Source: an uncultured Pseudomonadota bacterium
GTDB taxonomy: Bacteria > Pseudomonadota > Gammaproteobacteria > Steroidobacterales > Steroidobacteraceae
Direction of reading: 5' to 3'
DNA length: 64,000 nucleotides
NCBI GenBank assembly: GCA_903879335.1
Contig: CAIRLC010000007.1
Location: 186,001 to 250,000 of the forward strand
The translations under genes and the position numbers were made by a program. Positions within the stretch are counted from its first letter, which is position 1, and every line of letters begins with the position of its first letter. The notes beneath the pieces were generated by a model. That model saw only the letters and a program-made list of their open reading frames with translations. It did no database searches and was not told the origin of the DNA. Shown here one piece after another: positions 16,992-25,154 of this stretch.

Positions 16992-18133
16992 CATGTAGGC
17001 AAAAACAAGCCGTGTAAGTCATTGAGAAACCTCAAGCCTTGACTCGTGGGCTGCCAACCTGTCGTCGTTCGCGCAAGCAGCCCGCGCTCCTGCGCTCGCG
17101 ACAAGGCGGGCTCAACGACACCGATGGATAAGCCCGTCGTCGCCTCAAATTCGGCCAACTCGAATCCATCAAGCAGCCGAAGTGCGTTGAGAAAGAATTC
17201 GAACGGCCGTTCCTCCGGCGGAATATCTCTCGCCTCGCTCGGGCGGCCCGATTCGACAGCGGCCAAATATTCTTTCGGCCCCTTAGGGCGCTCTGTTCTG
17301 ACGATCCGCCCCCTCAGACTTCGCTTTCCATGGGCCCCTGCGCCGATCCCCAGGTAATCACCGTAATGCCAATAATTCAGGTTATGTCTGCATTCGGCGC
17401 CCGGTTTCGCCCACGCCGACACTTCGTAACGCCGGTACCCGGCCTCAGCCAGTGCTGCGCGGGTAGCCGTTTCAATGGCGTCGGCCAATTCTTCGTCCGG
17501 CAGTGCTGGCGGGCGAGTATGAAAGACCGTGCCGGGCTCTAAGGTCAATTGGTAATGCGACAGGTGAGGCGGAGCGAATGCCACTGCGGTTGCCACGTCA
17601 CGGAGCGCCTCATCCAGCGACTGCTCGGGAAGCGCATACATGAGATCTACATTGAAGTTGCTGATACCGGCGTCACGGATCTCTGACACGGCGGCATCGA
17701 CATCAGGCGCCGAGTGAATTCGACCGAGTAAGCCAAGTTGGCGGGCGCCGAAAGTCTGCGCGCCGAGGGATAGTCGATTGACGCCGGCTGCGCGGTAGCC
17801 TGCAAACCGACCACGCTCCACGGTCCCTGGATTCGCTTCCAGGGAAATTTCGACGTCATCGGCAATGCGGGCGCGCTCACGAATGCCGCTGAGCAACCGC
17901 GCCACGGACTCGGCTGCCAACAGACTTGGCGTACCCCCGCCGAAAAATATCGTCCGAATTGGGCGATCACCCACATGCGCGACTTCACTCTCGAAATCTA
18001 ACAAAAGCGCGTCGATGTACCGATCTTCAGGTAAAGCACCCTTAAAGGCATGTGAATTGAAGTCGCAGTATGGGCACTTCCGCACACACCAGGGCACGTG
18101 GATATACAGGCCCAACCGCGGTTCAGCACTCAT
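16991..18133 (-). CDS. hemW: Radical SAM haem chaperone HemW
   Basis: A 380-residue radical SAM protein related to HemN; HemW binds haem and is thought to deliver it to respiratory enzymes rather than oxidise coproporphyrinogen. The cluster motif CVRKCPYC (Cys16, Cys20, Cys23) stands in PWCVRKCPYCDFNSHAF, as in HemW and unlike HemN. IFFGGGTPSLL is the SAM-binding glycine motif. It ends an operon with rdgB, rph and probably the PP2C gene; the spacing to rdgB is three bases. Confidence 0.94.
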   Translation of the reverse strand: MSAEPRLGLYIHVPWCVRKCPYCDFNSHAFKGALPEDRYIDALLLDFESEVAHVGDRPIRTIFFGGGTPSLLAAESVARLLSGIRERARIADDVEISLEANPGTVERGRFAGYRAAGVNRLSLGAQTFGARQLGLLGRIHSAPDVDAAVSEIRDAGISNFNVDLMYALPEQSLDEALRDVATAVAFAPPHLSHYQLTLEPGTVFHTRPPALPDEELADAIETATRAALAEAGYRRYEVSAWAKPGAECRHNLNYWHYGDYLGIGAGAHGKRSLRGRIVRTERPKGPKEYLAAVESGRPSEARDIPPEERPFEFFLNALRLLDGFELAEFEATTGLSIGVVEPALSRAQERGLLARTTTGWQPTSQGLRFLNDLHGLFLPT

Positions 18134-18136
18134 TCT

Positions 18137-18742
18137 TCAGCGCCCTTGGATCAACTCAAGCAGGCGAGCCAAGGCCATCGCACGATGTGACACCTGATTT
18201 TTTTCTTCAGCCATTAACTCTGCCGCCGAGCGCATTCCGTCACCGACAAGGAAGATCGGGTCATATCCAAATCCAAAGCTGCCACGAGGCGAGAGCGCTA
18301 TCGAGCCTTCCCAGACCCCCTCCGCAATCAAGGGCGATGGGTCATCCGCCGCACGCACGAGCGCTAACACCGCCCGATAACGGGCGCGACGCGGCGCTGG
18401 CAGTCCGTGAAGCGCACTCAATAATTTAGCGTTATTGGCAGCATCATCGGCATCTTCTCCGGCATAGCGCGCCGACCAGACTCCCGGCGCGCCGCCTAGG
18501 GCATCAACCTCGAGGCCCGAGTCATCCGCTAATGCCGGCAATCCCGTAACACGCGCTGCGTGCCTGGCCTTCAAGAGTGCGTTGCCGAGAAATGTATCTT
18601 CAGTTTCCGGAACTGGCTCTACGCCCAGTTCAGATTGCGCAACGAACTGATCGATAATTCCCCGGAGAAGAACTGAAAATTCGCGCATTTTTCCCGCATT
18701 TCCGGTGGCGACCACCAGGCGCGGGATACGCAGAATGCTCAT
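18137..18742 (-). CDS. rdgB: XTP/dITP pyrophosphatase (RdgB/HAM1)
   Basis: Hydrolyses non-canonical purine triphosphates (dITP, XTP) to monophosphates, keeping them out of DNA. The 201-residue product has [13 protein letters not shown] at the N-terminus, [20 protein letters not shown] in the middle and [12 protein letters not shown] and SHRAMAL near the C-terminus, all family signatures. The start overlaps the rph stop by four bases. Confidence 0.96.
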   Translation of the reverse strand: MSILRIPRLVVATGNAGKMREFSVLLRGIIDQFVAQSELGVEPVPETEDTFLGNALLKARHAARVTGLPALADDSGLEVDALGGAPGVWSARYAGEDADDAANNAKLLSALHGLPAPRRARYRAVLALVRAADDPSPLIAEGVWEGSIALSPRGSFGFGYDPIFLVGDGMRSAAELMAEEKNQVSHRAMALARLLELIQGR

Positions 18743-19467
18743 GGGCTGTCGTTAAGCGCCGTACGCTGAAGCGCCAGAATTTCGCCGATCGCGCCCGCCG
18801 CCATATCTAATAACGCATCCAATTCATTGCGACGGAATGCGTGGCCCTCTGCAGTTCCCTGAACTTCGATAAAAGCACCGCCATCGTTCATCACGACATT
18901 CATGTCCGTCTCAGCGTCCGAATCTTCTCGGTAATCGAGATCAACCACCGGAACTCCTCCACAAATGCCCACAGACACTGCGGCCACCTGGCCATGCAGA
19001 GGATCTACTTTCAGATCTCCACGCTTACGCAAAACACGTACTGCATCGGCCAGTGCGACATATGAACCCGTGATCGCTGCCGTCCTCGTTCCGCCATCAG
19101 CCTGCAGAACATCGCAATCGAAAGTGATGGTCCGTTCACCTAATGCACGCAGATCAACGATGGCGCGCAAGCTACGTCCGATCAAGCGCTGTATTTCCTG
19201 TGTCCGGCCGCTTTGTTTGCCTTTTGCCGCTTCTCTGGCACTACGGGTATGCGTCGATCTCGGTAGCATGCCGTATTCGGCTGTAATCCAACCTTGGCCG
19301 CTGCCTCGGAGGAAGCCTGGAACTCCAGATTCGACCGTCGCTGTACACAAGACTTTCGTACCGCCAAATTCAACCAGCACCGAACCTTCAGCGTGCTGTG
19401 TGTAATGGCGAGTAAAACGAATGGGTCGCAGCTGGCCGGGTGTACGGCCGCTTGGTCTGTTAGTCAC
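18739..19467 (-). CDS. rph: Ribonuclease PH
   Basis: Phosphorolytic 3'-5' exoribonuclease that trims tRNA 3' ends. The 242-residue product has the [20 protein letters not shown] opening, [10 protein letters not shown], the QADGGTRTA phosphate-binding motif and a C-terminal [11 protein letters not shown] typical of active RNase PH. It is coupled to rdgB by a four-base overlap. Confidence 0.97.
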   Translation of the reverse strand: MTNRPSGRTPGQLRPIRFTRHYTQHAEGSVLVEFGGTKVLCTATVESGVPGFLRGSGQGWITAEYGMLPRSTHTRSAREAAKGKQSGRTQEIQRLIGRSLRAIVDLRALGERTITFDCDVLQADGGTRTAAITGSYVALADAVRVLRKRGDLKVDPLHGQVAAVSVGICGGVPVVDLDYREDSDAETDMNVVMNDGGAFIEVQGTAEGHAFRRNELDALLDMAAGAIGEILALQRTALNDSP

Positions 19468-19492
19468 GAAATCTCCTCAGGGAATCTAGAAT

Positions 19493-20281
19493 TTAGTCTA
19501 ACCACAGCATCGCTGCTGCAGTCGTGTTGTCACTATAAGGTGCGGTAGCCGTCACCGCTGATTGACAGAGCCACTTAACAGCCTCGTCAAGCGGTGCTCC
19601 GGAACGAAATGGGTGACCGATGTCCTCATCGTCAAATGCGCCCCAAACACCATCGCTACAGAGCAATAAGATATCACCCCGCTCTAAGGGTGATCGTCGA
19701 CCAATGGTCATTTCGGTTAACTCTTGCGATCCACCTAGGCAGCATTCGACGAAATTCCGCAGCGGATGGCGGCGCGCTTCGACCGGTGTGATTCGCCCCT
19801 TGCGAACGAGATCCTCGACGTGGCTGTGGTCGCGGGTGCGGGTGACGACTTTGCCCTGGCGCAGATGATAAATGCGTGAGTCGCCGACGTGGGCCCAATA
19901 GGCCGCCCCGTTCTGCACGAGGCAGATTGCACACGTCGCTCGCGGCCTTTCCGCAATCGGCACCGTATGCCCAATTTCCACGACGGCTTGATGCGCCTGC
20001 CCTATGGCTAAGTGCAAAAACCCGAGAGGATCCATCAGCGGTAATCGCGCGTGGAGAAAGGATTGCGAAAGTGAATCCACGGCCGCGGCCGCGGCCAGGG
20101 CGCCGCCCGCATGCCCGCCCATTCCGTCAGAGACAATCAGACACGATACGCCGTCGGCGACCAAAACCGTGGCGCGATCCTGATTTTCGTCTCGATCACC
20201 AATTAAGCTTAAATAGGCGTGTTGGCTAAGCAATCCACTCTTCCATGGGCCGCCCAACGGCCTGTGCTGTACAGTAAGCAC
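19493..20281 (-). CDS. PP2C-family serine/threonine protein phosphatase
   Basis: Metal-dependent phosphatase of 262 residues, Stp1/PrpC-like. Metal-binding motifs are present: GDRDENQDRA, VSDGMGGHAGG, HVGDSRIYHLR and LLLCSDGVWG. It is soluble with no membrane helix. The start is unclear: a GTG at 20281 is the outermost, with TTGs inside; no good ribosome site is seen. It opens the minus-strand set PP2C-rph-rdgB-hemW and is divergent from yicC by 25 bases. No Ser/Thr kinase gene is adjacent, although several betaproteobacteria have one at this locus. Confidence 0.88.
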   Translation of the reverse strand: MLTVQHRPLGGPWKSGLLSQHAYLSLIGDRDENQDRATVLVADGVSCLIVSDGMGGHAGGALAAAAAVDSLSQSFLHARLPLMDPLGFLHLAIGQAHQAVVEIGHTVPIAERPRATCAICLVQNGAAYWAHVGDSRIYHLRQGKVVTRTRDHSHVEDLVRKGRITPVEARRHPLRNFVECCLGGSQELTEMTIGRRSPLERGDILLLCSDGVWGAFDDEDIGHPFRSGAPLDEAVKWLCQSAVTATAPYSDNTTAAAMLWLD

Positions 20282-20306
20282 TTCAGTTTAACGCACGCAG
20301 TATTCC

Positions 20307-21194
20307 ATGATACGCAGCATGACGGGCTTCGCTCGCCGCGAGTCGGCGGCAGATTTCGGCACCCTAATCTGGGAAGTCCGTAGCGTGAACCATCGCTACA
20401 TGGAAATTGCACTCCGAGTTCCGGAAGAGCTCCGGGCTGCGGAGGCCGAATTCCGTGCCACGATTCAGAAGGCTGTACGTCGGGGCAAAGTCGACGCCGT
20501 TCTGCAATGGCGGCCGCCCGGTGACCGTCGAGTATCACTCGAGATCAATGAGAGCCTGCTTGACGCGCTGATTACTCGCGCTCAGGCCGTTTCAATGCGC
20601 GCAACCGCCCACGGCGGCTCCTTGACCCCACCCACGCCGCTCGACCTGCTGCGGTGGCCCGGGGTACTCGCGGACGGAGCCCAACACGATGTTGAGCAGC
20701 TTCAAGTAGCTGCCGGTGAAAGCTTAGAGCGCGCGCTGGCCGCTTTAGACGAGGCCCGGCTCAGCGAAGGCGGCCGGATCACCGTCATGATCGAGAGTCG
20801 GTCAGGCCAGATTGCGGCCATTGTGACGGCATTGCGAGAGCGATTGCCGGATATCCGGCAGCGCATTCGTGCTCGACTTGAGGACCGATTGGCGTCCCTC
20901 ACGCTGGCGACAGAACCCAATCGAGATCGGCTCGAACAAGAGTTATCGTTGGCTTTATCGAAGATGGATGTTGATGAAGAGCTCGATCGACTGAGCAGTC
21001 ATATTGCGGAAGTGGCCAAAGCGCTCCAGGCCAATGAGCCTGCAGGGCGGCGCCTCGACTTCTTAATGCAAGAGTTCAACCGTGAGGCCAATACGCTCTC
21101 CTCCAAATCCCAGGATGGCGAGACAACTCGGGCGGCCGTCGATATGAAAGTGTTGATTGAGCAGATGAGAGAACAAGTTCAAAACATTGAGTAA
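20307..21194 (+). CDS. yicC: YicC-family endoribonuclease
   Basis: YicC-type proteins are conserved RNA-binding endoribonucleases with a reported role in small-RNA decay. The 295-residue product opens MIRSMTGFARRES and includes EVRSVNHRYMEI, both characteristic. The C-terminal DUF1732 segment is rich in acidic residues (KMDVDEELDRLSSHI) and ends RLDFLMQEFNREANTLSSK, the family hallmark. It lies upstream of gmk on the same strand, separated by 313 bases that include a strong palindrome. Confidence 0.95.
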   Translation: MIRSMTGFARRESAADFGTLIWEVRSVNHRYMEIALRVPEELRAAEAEFRATIQKAVRRGKVDAVLQWRPPGDRRVSLEINESLLDALITRAQAVSMRATAHGGSLTPPTPLDLLRWPGVLADGAQHDVEQLQVAAGESLERALAALDEARLSEGGRITVMIESRSGQIAAIVTALRERLPDIRQRIRARLEDRLASLTLATEPNRDRLEQELSLALSKMDVDEELDRLSSHIAEVAKALQANEPAGRRLDFLMQEFNREANTLSSKSQDGETTRAAVDMKVLIEQMREQVQNIE

Positions 21195-21507
21195 GGCCTA
21201 CCAGTCAGGCGTCGATTCTCATGGAGCGATCGAGAAACCGAGCCTAACCCGGCCGGCACTCATGCCGGAATCATAGCCGCCGTCAATCGGCCATGGCGTA
21301 AGTCTGATCGTAATATCTGCAGGCGGCTGTGGCCCTAGCAACGCACCGCGCGGACCAACACGGATATTATTTAAACCCATGATTTAAATAATATTTTTCA
21401 TCTTCTGATGCAATTTTTATGAAAATTACCCACAAATCCGGGGGTACTCTGCGCTCCGTGCACAGGTACCATTCGACGTCCAACAAGAGAGAAGCAGATT
21501 CATTGCC
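21195..21507. other. Non-coding region between yicC and gmk
   Basis: A gap of 313 bases with no reading frame of note. It holds a short hairpin CCGGCA/TGCCGG (21253-21268), the AT-rich palindrome at 21364-21394 and, closer to gmk, AT-rich sequence (21395-21430) likely to contain the gmk promoter. Its composition changes sharply from GC-rich to AT-rich at about 21360. Confidence 0.6.
21364..21394. repeat. Perfect 12-bp AT-only inverted repeat followed by T-run
   Basis: ATATTATTTAAA (21364-21375) and TTTAAATAATAT (21383-21394) are exact reverse complements around the loop CCCATGA; TTTT follows at 21395-21398. It could terminate yicC transcription or be an operator ahead of gmk. All arm pairs are A-T, which is weak for a terminator stem, so a protein-binding site is at least as likely. 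Confidence 0.6.
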
Positions 21508-22137
21508 ATGAGTTCCGACCTTCACCGCCGCGGACGCCTTTTTGTCCTTGCCGCCCCTTCGGGCACCGGCAAGACTAGCCTTGTGCGGGCGCTCATGGAG
21601 AGGGCGCCATCGCTAGCCTTTTCAATTTCGCATACAACCCGCAAGCCGCGCCCGAACGAAATAGACGGCCGTGACTACCATTTTACAGACCGCTCCCGCT
21701 TCGAATCGATGATCGCGCAAGGCGAGTTTTTGGAACATGCGGAAGTCTTCGACAATCTGTACGGCACTGGACGACGCAATGTAGAGGCTGCGCTTGAGGC
21801 CGGCCGAGACTTGCTGCTGGAAATCGACTGGCAGGGCGCTGCCCAGGTCCGTGAGCGCCTCCCGGAAGCGATCGACATATTCATCCTGCCCCCATCCCGA
21901 GAGGCCTTGGAGCAGCGATTACGGGGCCGAGGTACGGATGCCGAAGACGTCATCCGGCGACGTTTGAAAGACTCCGTCACGGAACTTTCGCGCTGGCATG
22001 AATTCCGGTACGTCGTGGTCAATGAACACTTTGACCGCGCCTTGGCCGATCTCCAGCATATTGTGGCTGGGGATGCCTCCGGGTACCTCAGCGATCGCCC
22101 AGATGTTCGGGCTTTTGCGGCCGGATTGGTGGACTAA
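21508..22137 (+). CDS. gmk: Guanylate kinase
   Basis: Phosphorylates GMP to GDP with ATP. The 209-residue product has the P-loop APSGTGKTSL (about 14-23), the GMP-binding segment SHTTRKPRPNEIDGRDYHF and LLLEIDWQGAAQVR. It precedes rpoZ and spoT in the conserved gammaproteobacterial order, linking purine nucleotide supply with (p)ppGpp metabolism. The ATG at 21508 has only a weak purine-rich ribosome site. Confidence 0.97.
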   Translation: MSSDLHRRGRLFVLAAPSGTGKTSLVRALMERAPSLAFSISHTTRKPRPNEIDGRDYHFTDRSRFESMIAQGEFLEHAEVFDNLYGTGRRNVEAALEAGRDLLLEIDWQGAAQVRERLPEAIDIFILPPSREALEQRLRGRGTDAEDVIRRRLKDSVTELSRWHEFRYVVVNEHFDRALADLQHIVAGDASGYLSDRPDVRAFAAGLVD

Positions 22138-22182
22138 CCCCCCCCCGGTCCCTTGCAAGTGGCCGTCGTGCCTAGAAATGCG

Positions 22183-22188
22183 TATACT
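22183..22188 (+). promoter_or_regulatory. Candidate -10 element of rpoZ-spoT
   Basis: TATACT lies 36 bases before the rpoZ start, with a transcription start expected near 22195. There is no clear -35 at 16-18 bases upstream. Offered as the best match in the 86-base gmk-rpoZ gap. Confidence 0.3.
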
Positions 22189-22223
22189 TCCGGACCCTCC
22201 AACGCTTTCTGGAATCCGCCCGC

Positions 22224-22517
22224 ATGGCCCGTATTACGATCGAAGACTGCCTGAAGCAGGGCGTCGAGAACCAGTTTGAACTCGTCTTGGTCGCCGCCAA
22301 GCGCGCCCGTCGCCTTGCCAACGGTGCCGAGCCATTGGTCGATTGGGAAAACGACAAGCCTACCGTCGTTGCGTTGCGAGAGATCGCCGACGGCAAGGTG
22401 AACTCCGACCTGTTGCTCGAGGCAGACCCAGAGCCGACGCCGATCATGATCCCGGTTGAGAATCCGTTGGACATGCCGGCCGATTTCCGTGCGCCGCAGT
22501 TCGGCCTCGGGGACTAA
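22224..22517 (+). CDS. rpoZ: RNA polymerase omega subunit
   Basis: Omega assists RNA polymerase assembly and forms part of a ppGpp site. The 97-residue product opens [20 protein letters not shown], continues [19 protein letters not shown] and [18 protein letters not shown]-like sequence (here [18 protein letters not shown]), as in proteobacterial RpoZ. Located between gmk and spoT as usual. Confidence 0.97.
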   Translation: MARITIEDCLKQGVENQFELVLVAAKRARRLANGAEPLVDWENDKPTVVALREIADGKVNSDLLLEADPEPTPIMIPVENPLDMPADFRAPQFGLGD

Positions 22518-22540
22518 CATCTCAGTATCCCGCCCAGCAG

Positions 22541-24703
22541 ATGCCTAGCGCTTCGTCGCAGCTAAACTTTCTGCCGGGCGGGCGCGGGTCCGTTGGGATC
22601 TCGCAACTGCTCTCGAAGTTAGAGACCTACCTTCCGCCTGAACAGGTCGCGCGCGCTCAGGAAGCTTATGAGCTCGCGCATAAGTCCCATCAGGGACAGA
22701 AGCGGATGACGGGTGAACCATACATCACTCACCCCGTCGCTGTTGCCGGCATCCTCGCGGATTTGCACCTAGACGGACCGACGATCTGCGCGGCACTGCT
22801 CCACGACGTCATTGAAGATACGCCGACTGCAAAAGAAGACATTGTCGAACTCTTCGGGCGCGAAGTCGGGGAACTCGTTGATGGTGTCTCTAAGCTGGAC
22901 AAGATCCAGTTCAAGAGCCGCAAAGAAGCCCAGGTCGAATCGTTTCGAAAGATGATTCTAGCCATGACGCGGGATATCCGCGTGATCATGGTAAAACTGG
23001 CTGATCGCACTCATAACATGCGCACGCTCGGGGCGATGCCGCCAGCCAAGCGCCGCCGTATTGCGCAAGAAACCCTCGAGATCTATGCGCCAATTGCAAA
23101 TCGCCTGGGCATTCACTCGATCAAGCTTGAGCTCGAAGATCTCGGCTTTAACGCACTCTATCCGATGCGATATCGCGTTATCGACAAAGAGCTGCGCAAA
23201 GCGCGAGGCAACCAAAAAGAGTTTCTTCCCAAGATTGTCAGCGGTTTACAGCTGGCACTGACACGCGACAACCTGACAGGAAAAGTCGAGTCCCGAGAGA
23301 AACATCTTTTCAGCATCTATCAAAAGATGCGGCGCAAGCGGGTTCAACTTTCAGCCATTATCGATGTTTATGGCATTCGCTTGGTCGTGCCAACGGTCGG
23401 TGACTGTTACCGAGCACTCGGCGTCGTCCACAGTGTCTTCAAGCCGATGCCTGGACGATTCAAAGATTACATTGCTATTCCTCGGGTGAATGGCTATCAA
23501 TCCTTACACACGACGTTATTCGGCCCGAACGGTGTGCCACTCGAAGTCCAAATTCGAACGAATGACATGAATGTCATTGCCGAAAGTGGCATCGCGGCAC
23601 ACTGGCAATACAAGTCCGGTGAAGACGTTGGTACAAGCCAACACGACCGCGCTCGCGAATGGCTCGCAAGCCTGATGCAAATTCAAGAAGGCGGAAGCCC
23701 GGAGGAATTTTACGAGAGCGTCAAAGTTGATCTCTTCCCAGATAAGGTTTACGTGTTTACGCCGAAGGGAGACATTCTTCGTCTTCCTACAGGGTCAACA
23801 TGCGTGGATTTCGCCTATTCCGTGCATAGCGAAGTCGGTCGCCGCTGCGTAGCTGCAAAAATTGATCGCCGACTAGTTCCTTTAAGAACTGAATTGCTTA
23901 ATGGGCAAACTGTCGAAATCATCACGGCCAAGGGCGCAACACCAAACCCCACATGGACGAATTTTGTCGTTACAGCCAAGGCTCGCGCCGCGATTCGGGC
24001 CTACCTAAAAACAATGAAGCGATCGGAGGCCATTGATCTGGGACGTCGCCTCATCGATCAGGCTTTAACCGATTTCAAATTGTCCATTAAGGCGATCGAT
24101 GCCGAATCGATGGTCGCGGCAGCCCAAGAACTGGGCTGCGAAACTGTGGACGAACTCTTTGAGCAAGTCGGGTTAGGCGAACGTTTAGCGCCTCTCGTCG
24201 CTAGGCACCTATTACCACCGGAATTCGTTGATCCGCCGAATTCAAATGCTCCGGCGACTCCGCTCGTTATTTCTGGAACTGAAGGGCTGTTGGTTTCTTA
24301 CGCCCGTTGCTGCTTCCCGATTCCTTATGAACCCATCATCGCGTTCCTCTCGACCGGACGGGGCGTCGTTGTACACAGAGCGAATTGCTCCAACCTTGAT
24401 GGGTGGCACAAGCAGCCCGAAAAATGGCTTCCTGTGGAGTGGCAGAAAAATATTGAAAGACACACTTTCACCACTGAATTGAAGGTCGTGGTTCAAAACC
24501 GGCCAGGTACACTGGCTGCGGTCGCCGCGTCCATTGCTGCGACCCAAACCAATATCGGCCATGTTTCCTTGGTGGAGCTCGACGACGATACCTCGGCTAT
24601 TACGTTTGAACTACAAGTGGTCGATCGAACACACCTTGCGGGCTTGATCAAGACGATCCGAAAAATGCCTGAAGTCCAATCGATTGAGCGCTCTTCCCAC
24701 TGA
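22541..24703 (+). CDS. spoT: Bifunctional (p)ppGpp synthetase/hydrolase
   Basis: Makes and degrades the alarmone (p)ppGpp. In 720 residues: an HD hydrolase domain with intact His64 and His88-Asp89 (YITHPVAVA, ALLHDVIEDTP), a synthetase domain with GRFKDYIAIPRVNGYQSLHT and EVQIRT, a TGS domain (KVYVFTPKGDILRLPTGST), a helical region, the conserved-cysteine segment YARCCFPIPYE and a C-terminal ACT domain. The intact HD site shows hydrolase competence, so this is SpoT/Rel-type rather than RelA. The N-terminus is about 18 residues longer than E. coli SpoT. It follows rpoZ by 23 bases. Confidence 0.96.
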   Translation: MPSASSQLNFLPGGRGSVGISQLLSKLETYLPPEQVARAQEAYELAHKSHQGQKRMTGEPYITHPVAVAGILADLHLDGPTICAALLHDVIEDTPTAKEDIVELFGREVGELVDGVSKLDKIQFKSRKEAQVESFRKMILAMTRDIRVIMVKLADRTHNMRTLGAMPPAKRRRIAQETLEIYAPIANRLGIHSIKLELEDLGFNALYPMRYRVIDKELRKARGNQKEFLPKIVSGLQLALTRDNLTGKVESREKHLFSIYQKMRRKRVQLSAIIDVYGIRLVVPTVGDCYRALGVVHSVFKPMPGRFKDYIAIPRVNGYQSLHTTLFGPNGVPLEVQIRTNDMNVIAESGIAAHWQYKSGEDVGTSQHDRAREWLASLMQIQEGGSPEEFYESVKVDLFPDKVYVFTPKGDILRLPTGSTCVDFAYSVHSEVGRRCVAAKIDRRLVPLRTELLNGQTVEIITAKGATPNPTWTNFVVTAKARAAIRAYLKTMKRSEAIDLGRRLIDQALTDFKLSIKAIDAESMVAAAQELGCETVDELFEQVGLGERLAPLVARHLLPPEFVDPPNSNAPATPLVISGTEGLLVSYARCCFPIPYEPIIAFLSTGRGVVVHRANCSNLDGWHKQPEKWLPVEWQKNIERHTFTTELKVVVQNRPGTLAAVAASIAATQTNIGHVSLVELDDDTSAITFELQVVDRTHLAGLIKTIRKMPEVQSIERSSH

Positions 24704-24773
24704 TGGCGATACGCCCTGACGGGCGACCCGTGCAACAATAGCGGCCCCTGCGCGAATTGTTTTGGAGTGCCTC

Positions 24774-25154
24774 ATGTCCCGCACAATCATTTCTACCGAT
24801 AAAGCCCCAGCTGCTATCGGCACGTATTCCCAAGCCGTTAAGGTCGACCGCACCGTCTACATCTCCGGCCAGATCCCGTTAGATCCAATGACGAAGGAAA
24901 TGGTTGCGGGCGATATGGAAGCTCAGGTTCGTCGGGTATTCGAGAATCTAAAAGTGGTCGCGGAAGCCGCCGATGGCACATTGGCCGACGCGGTTCGGGT
25001 GACGATTTATTTGACTGATTTGTCGAATTTTGGACTCGTGAATCAGGTCATGGCGGAGTATTTCACCCAGCCCTATCCGGCACGCGCCGCTGTTGGTGTC
25101 GCCAGCCTGCCGCGCGGTGCTGGCGTTGAGGCGGATTGCATTCTTTACGTGTGA
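24774..25154 (+). CDS. ridA: RidA-family enamine/imine deaminase
   Basis: Hydrolyses reactive 2-aminoacrylate and related enamines or imines formed by PLP enzymes. The 126-residue product has [29 protein letters not shown], the catalytic arginine in [16 protein letters not shown] and EADCILYV at the end. The ATG at 24774 has GGAG seven bases upstream and is preferred to the TTG at 24762. It is coupled to recG by a four-base overlap. Confidence 0.95.
   Translation: MSRTIISTDKAPAAIGTYSQAVKVDRTVYISGQIPLDPMTKEMVAGDMEAQVRRVFENLKVVAEAADGTLADAVRVTIYLTDLSNFGLVNQVMAEYFTQPYPARAAVGVASLPRGAGVEADCILYV

Noticed and set aside
21364-21394. XerCD dif site
   Set aside because: Inverted-repeat layout is superficially similar but the arms do not match the conserved dif half-sites and the spacer is seven, not six.
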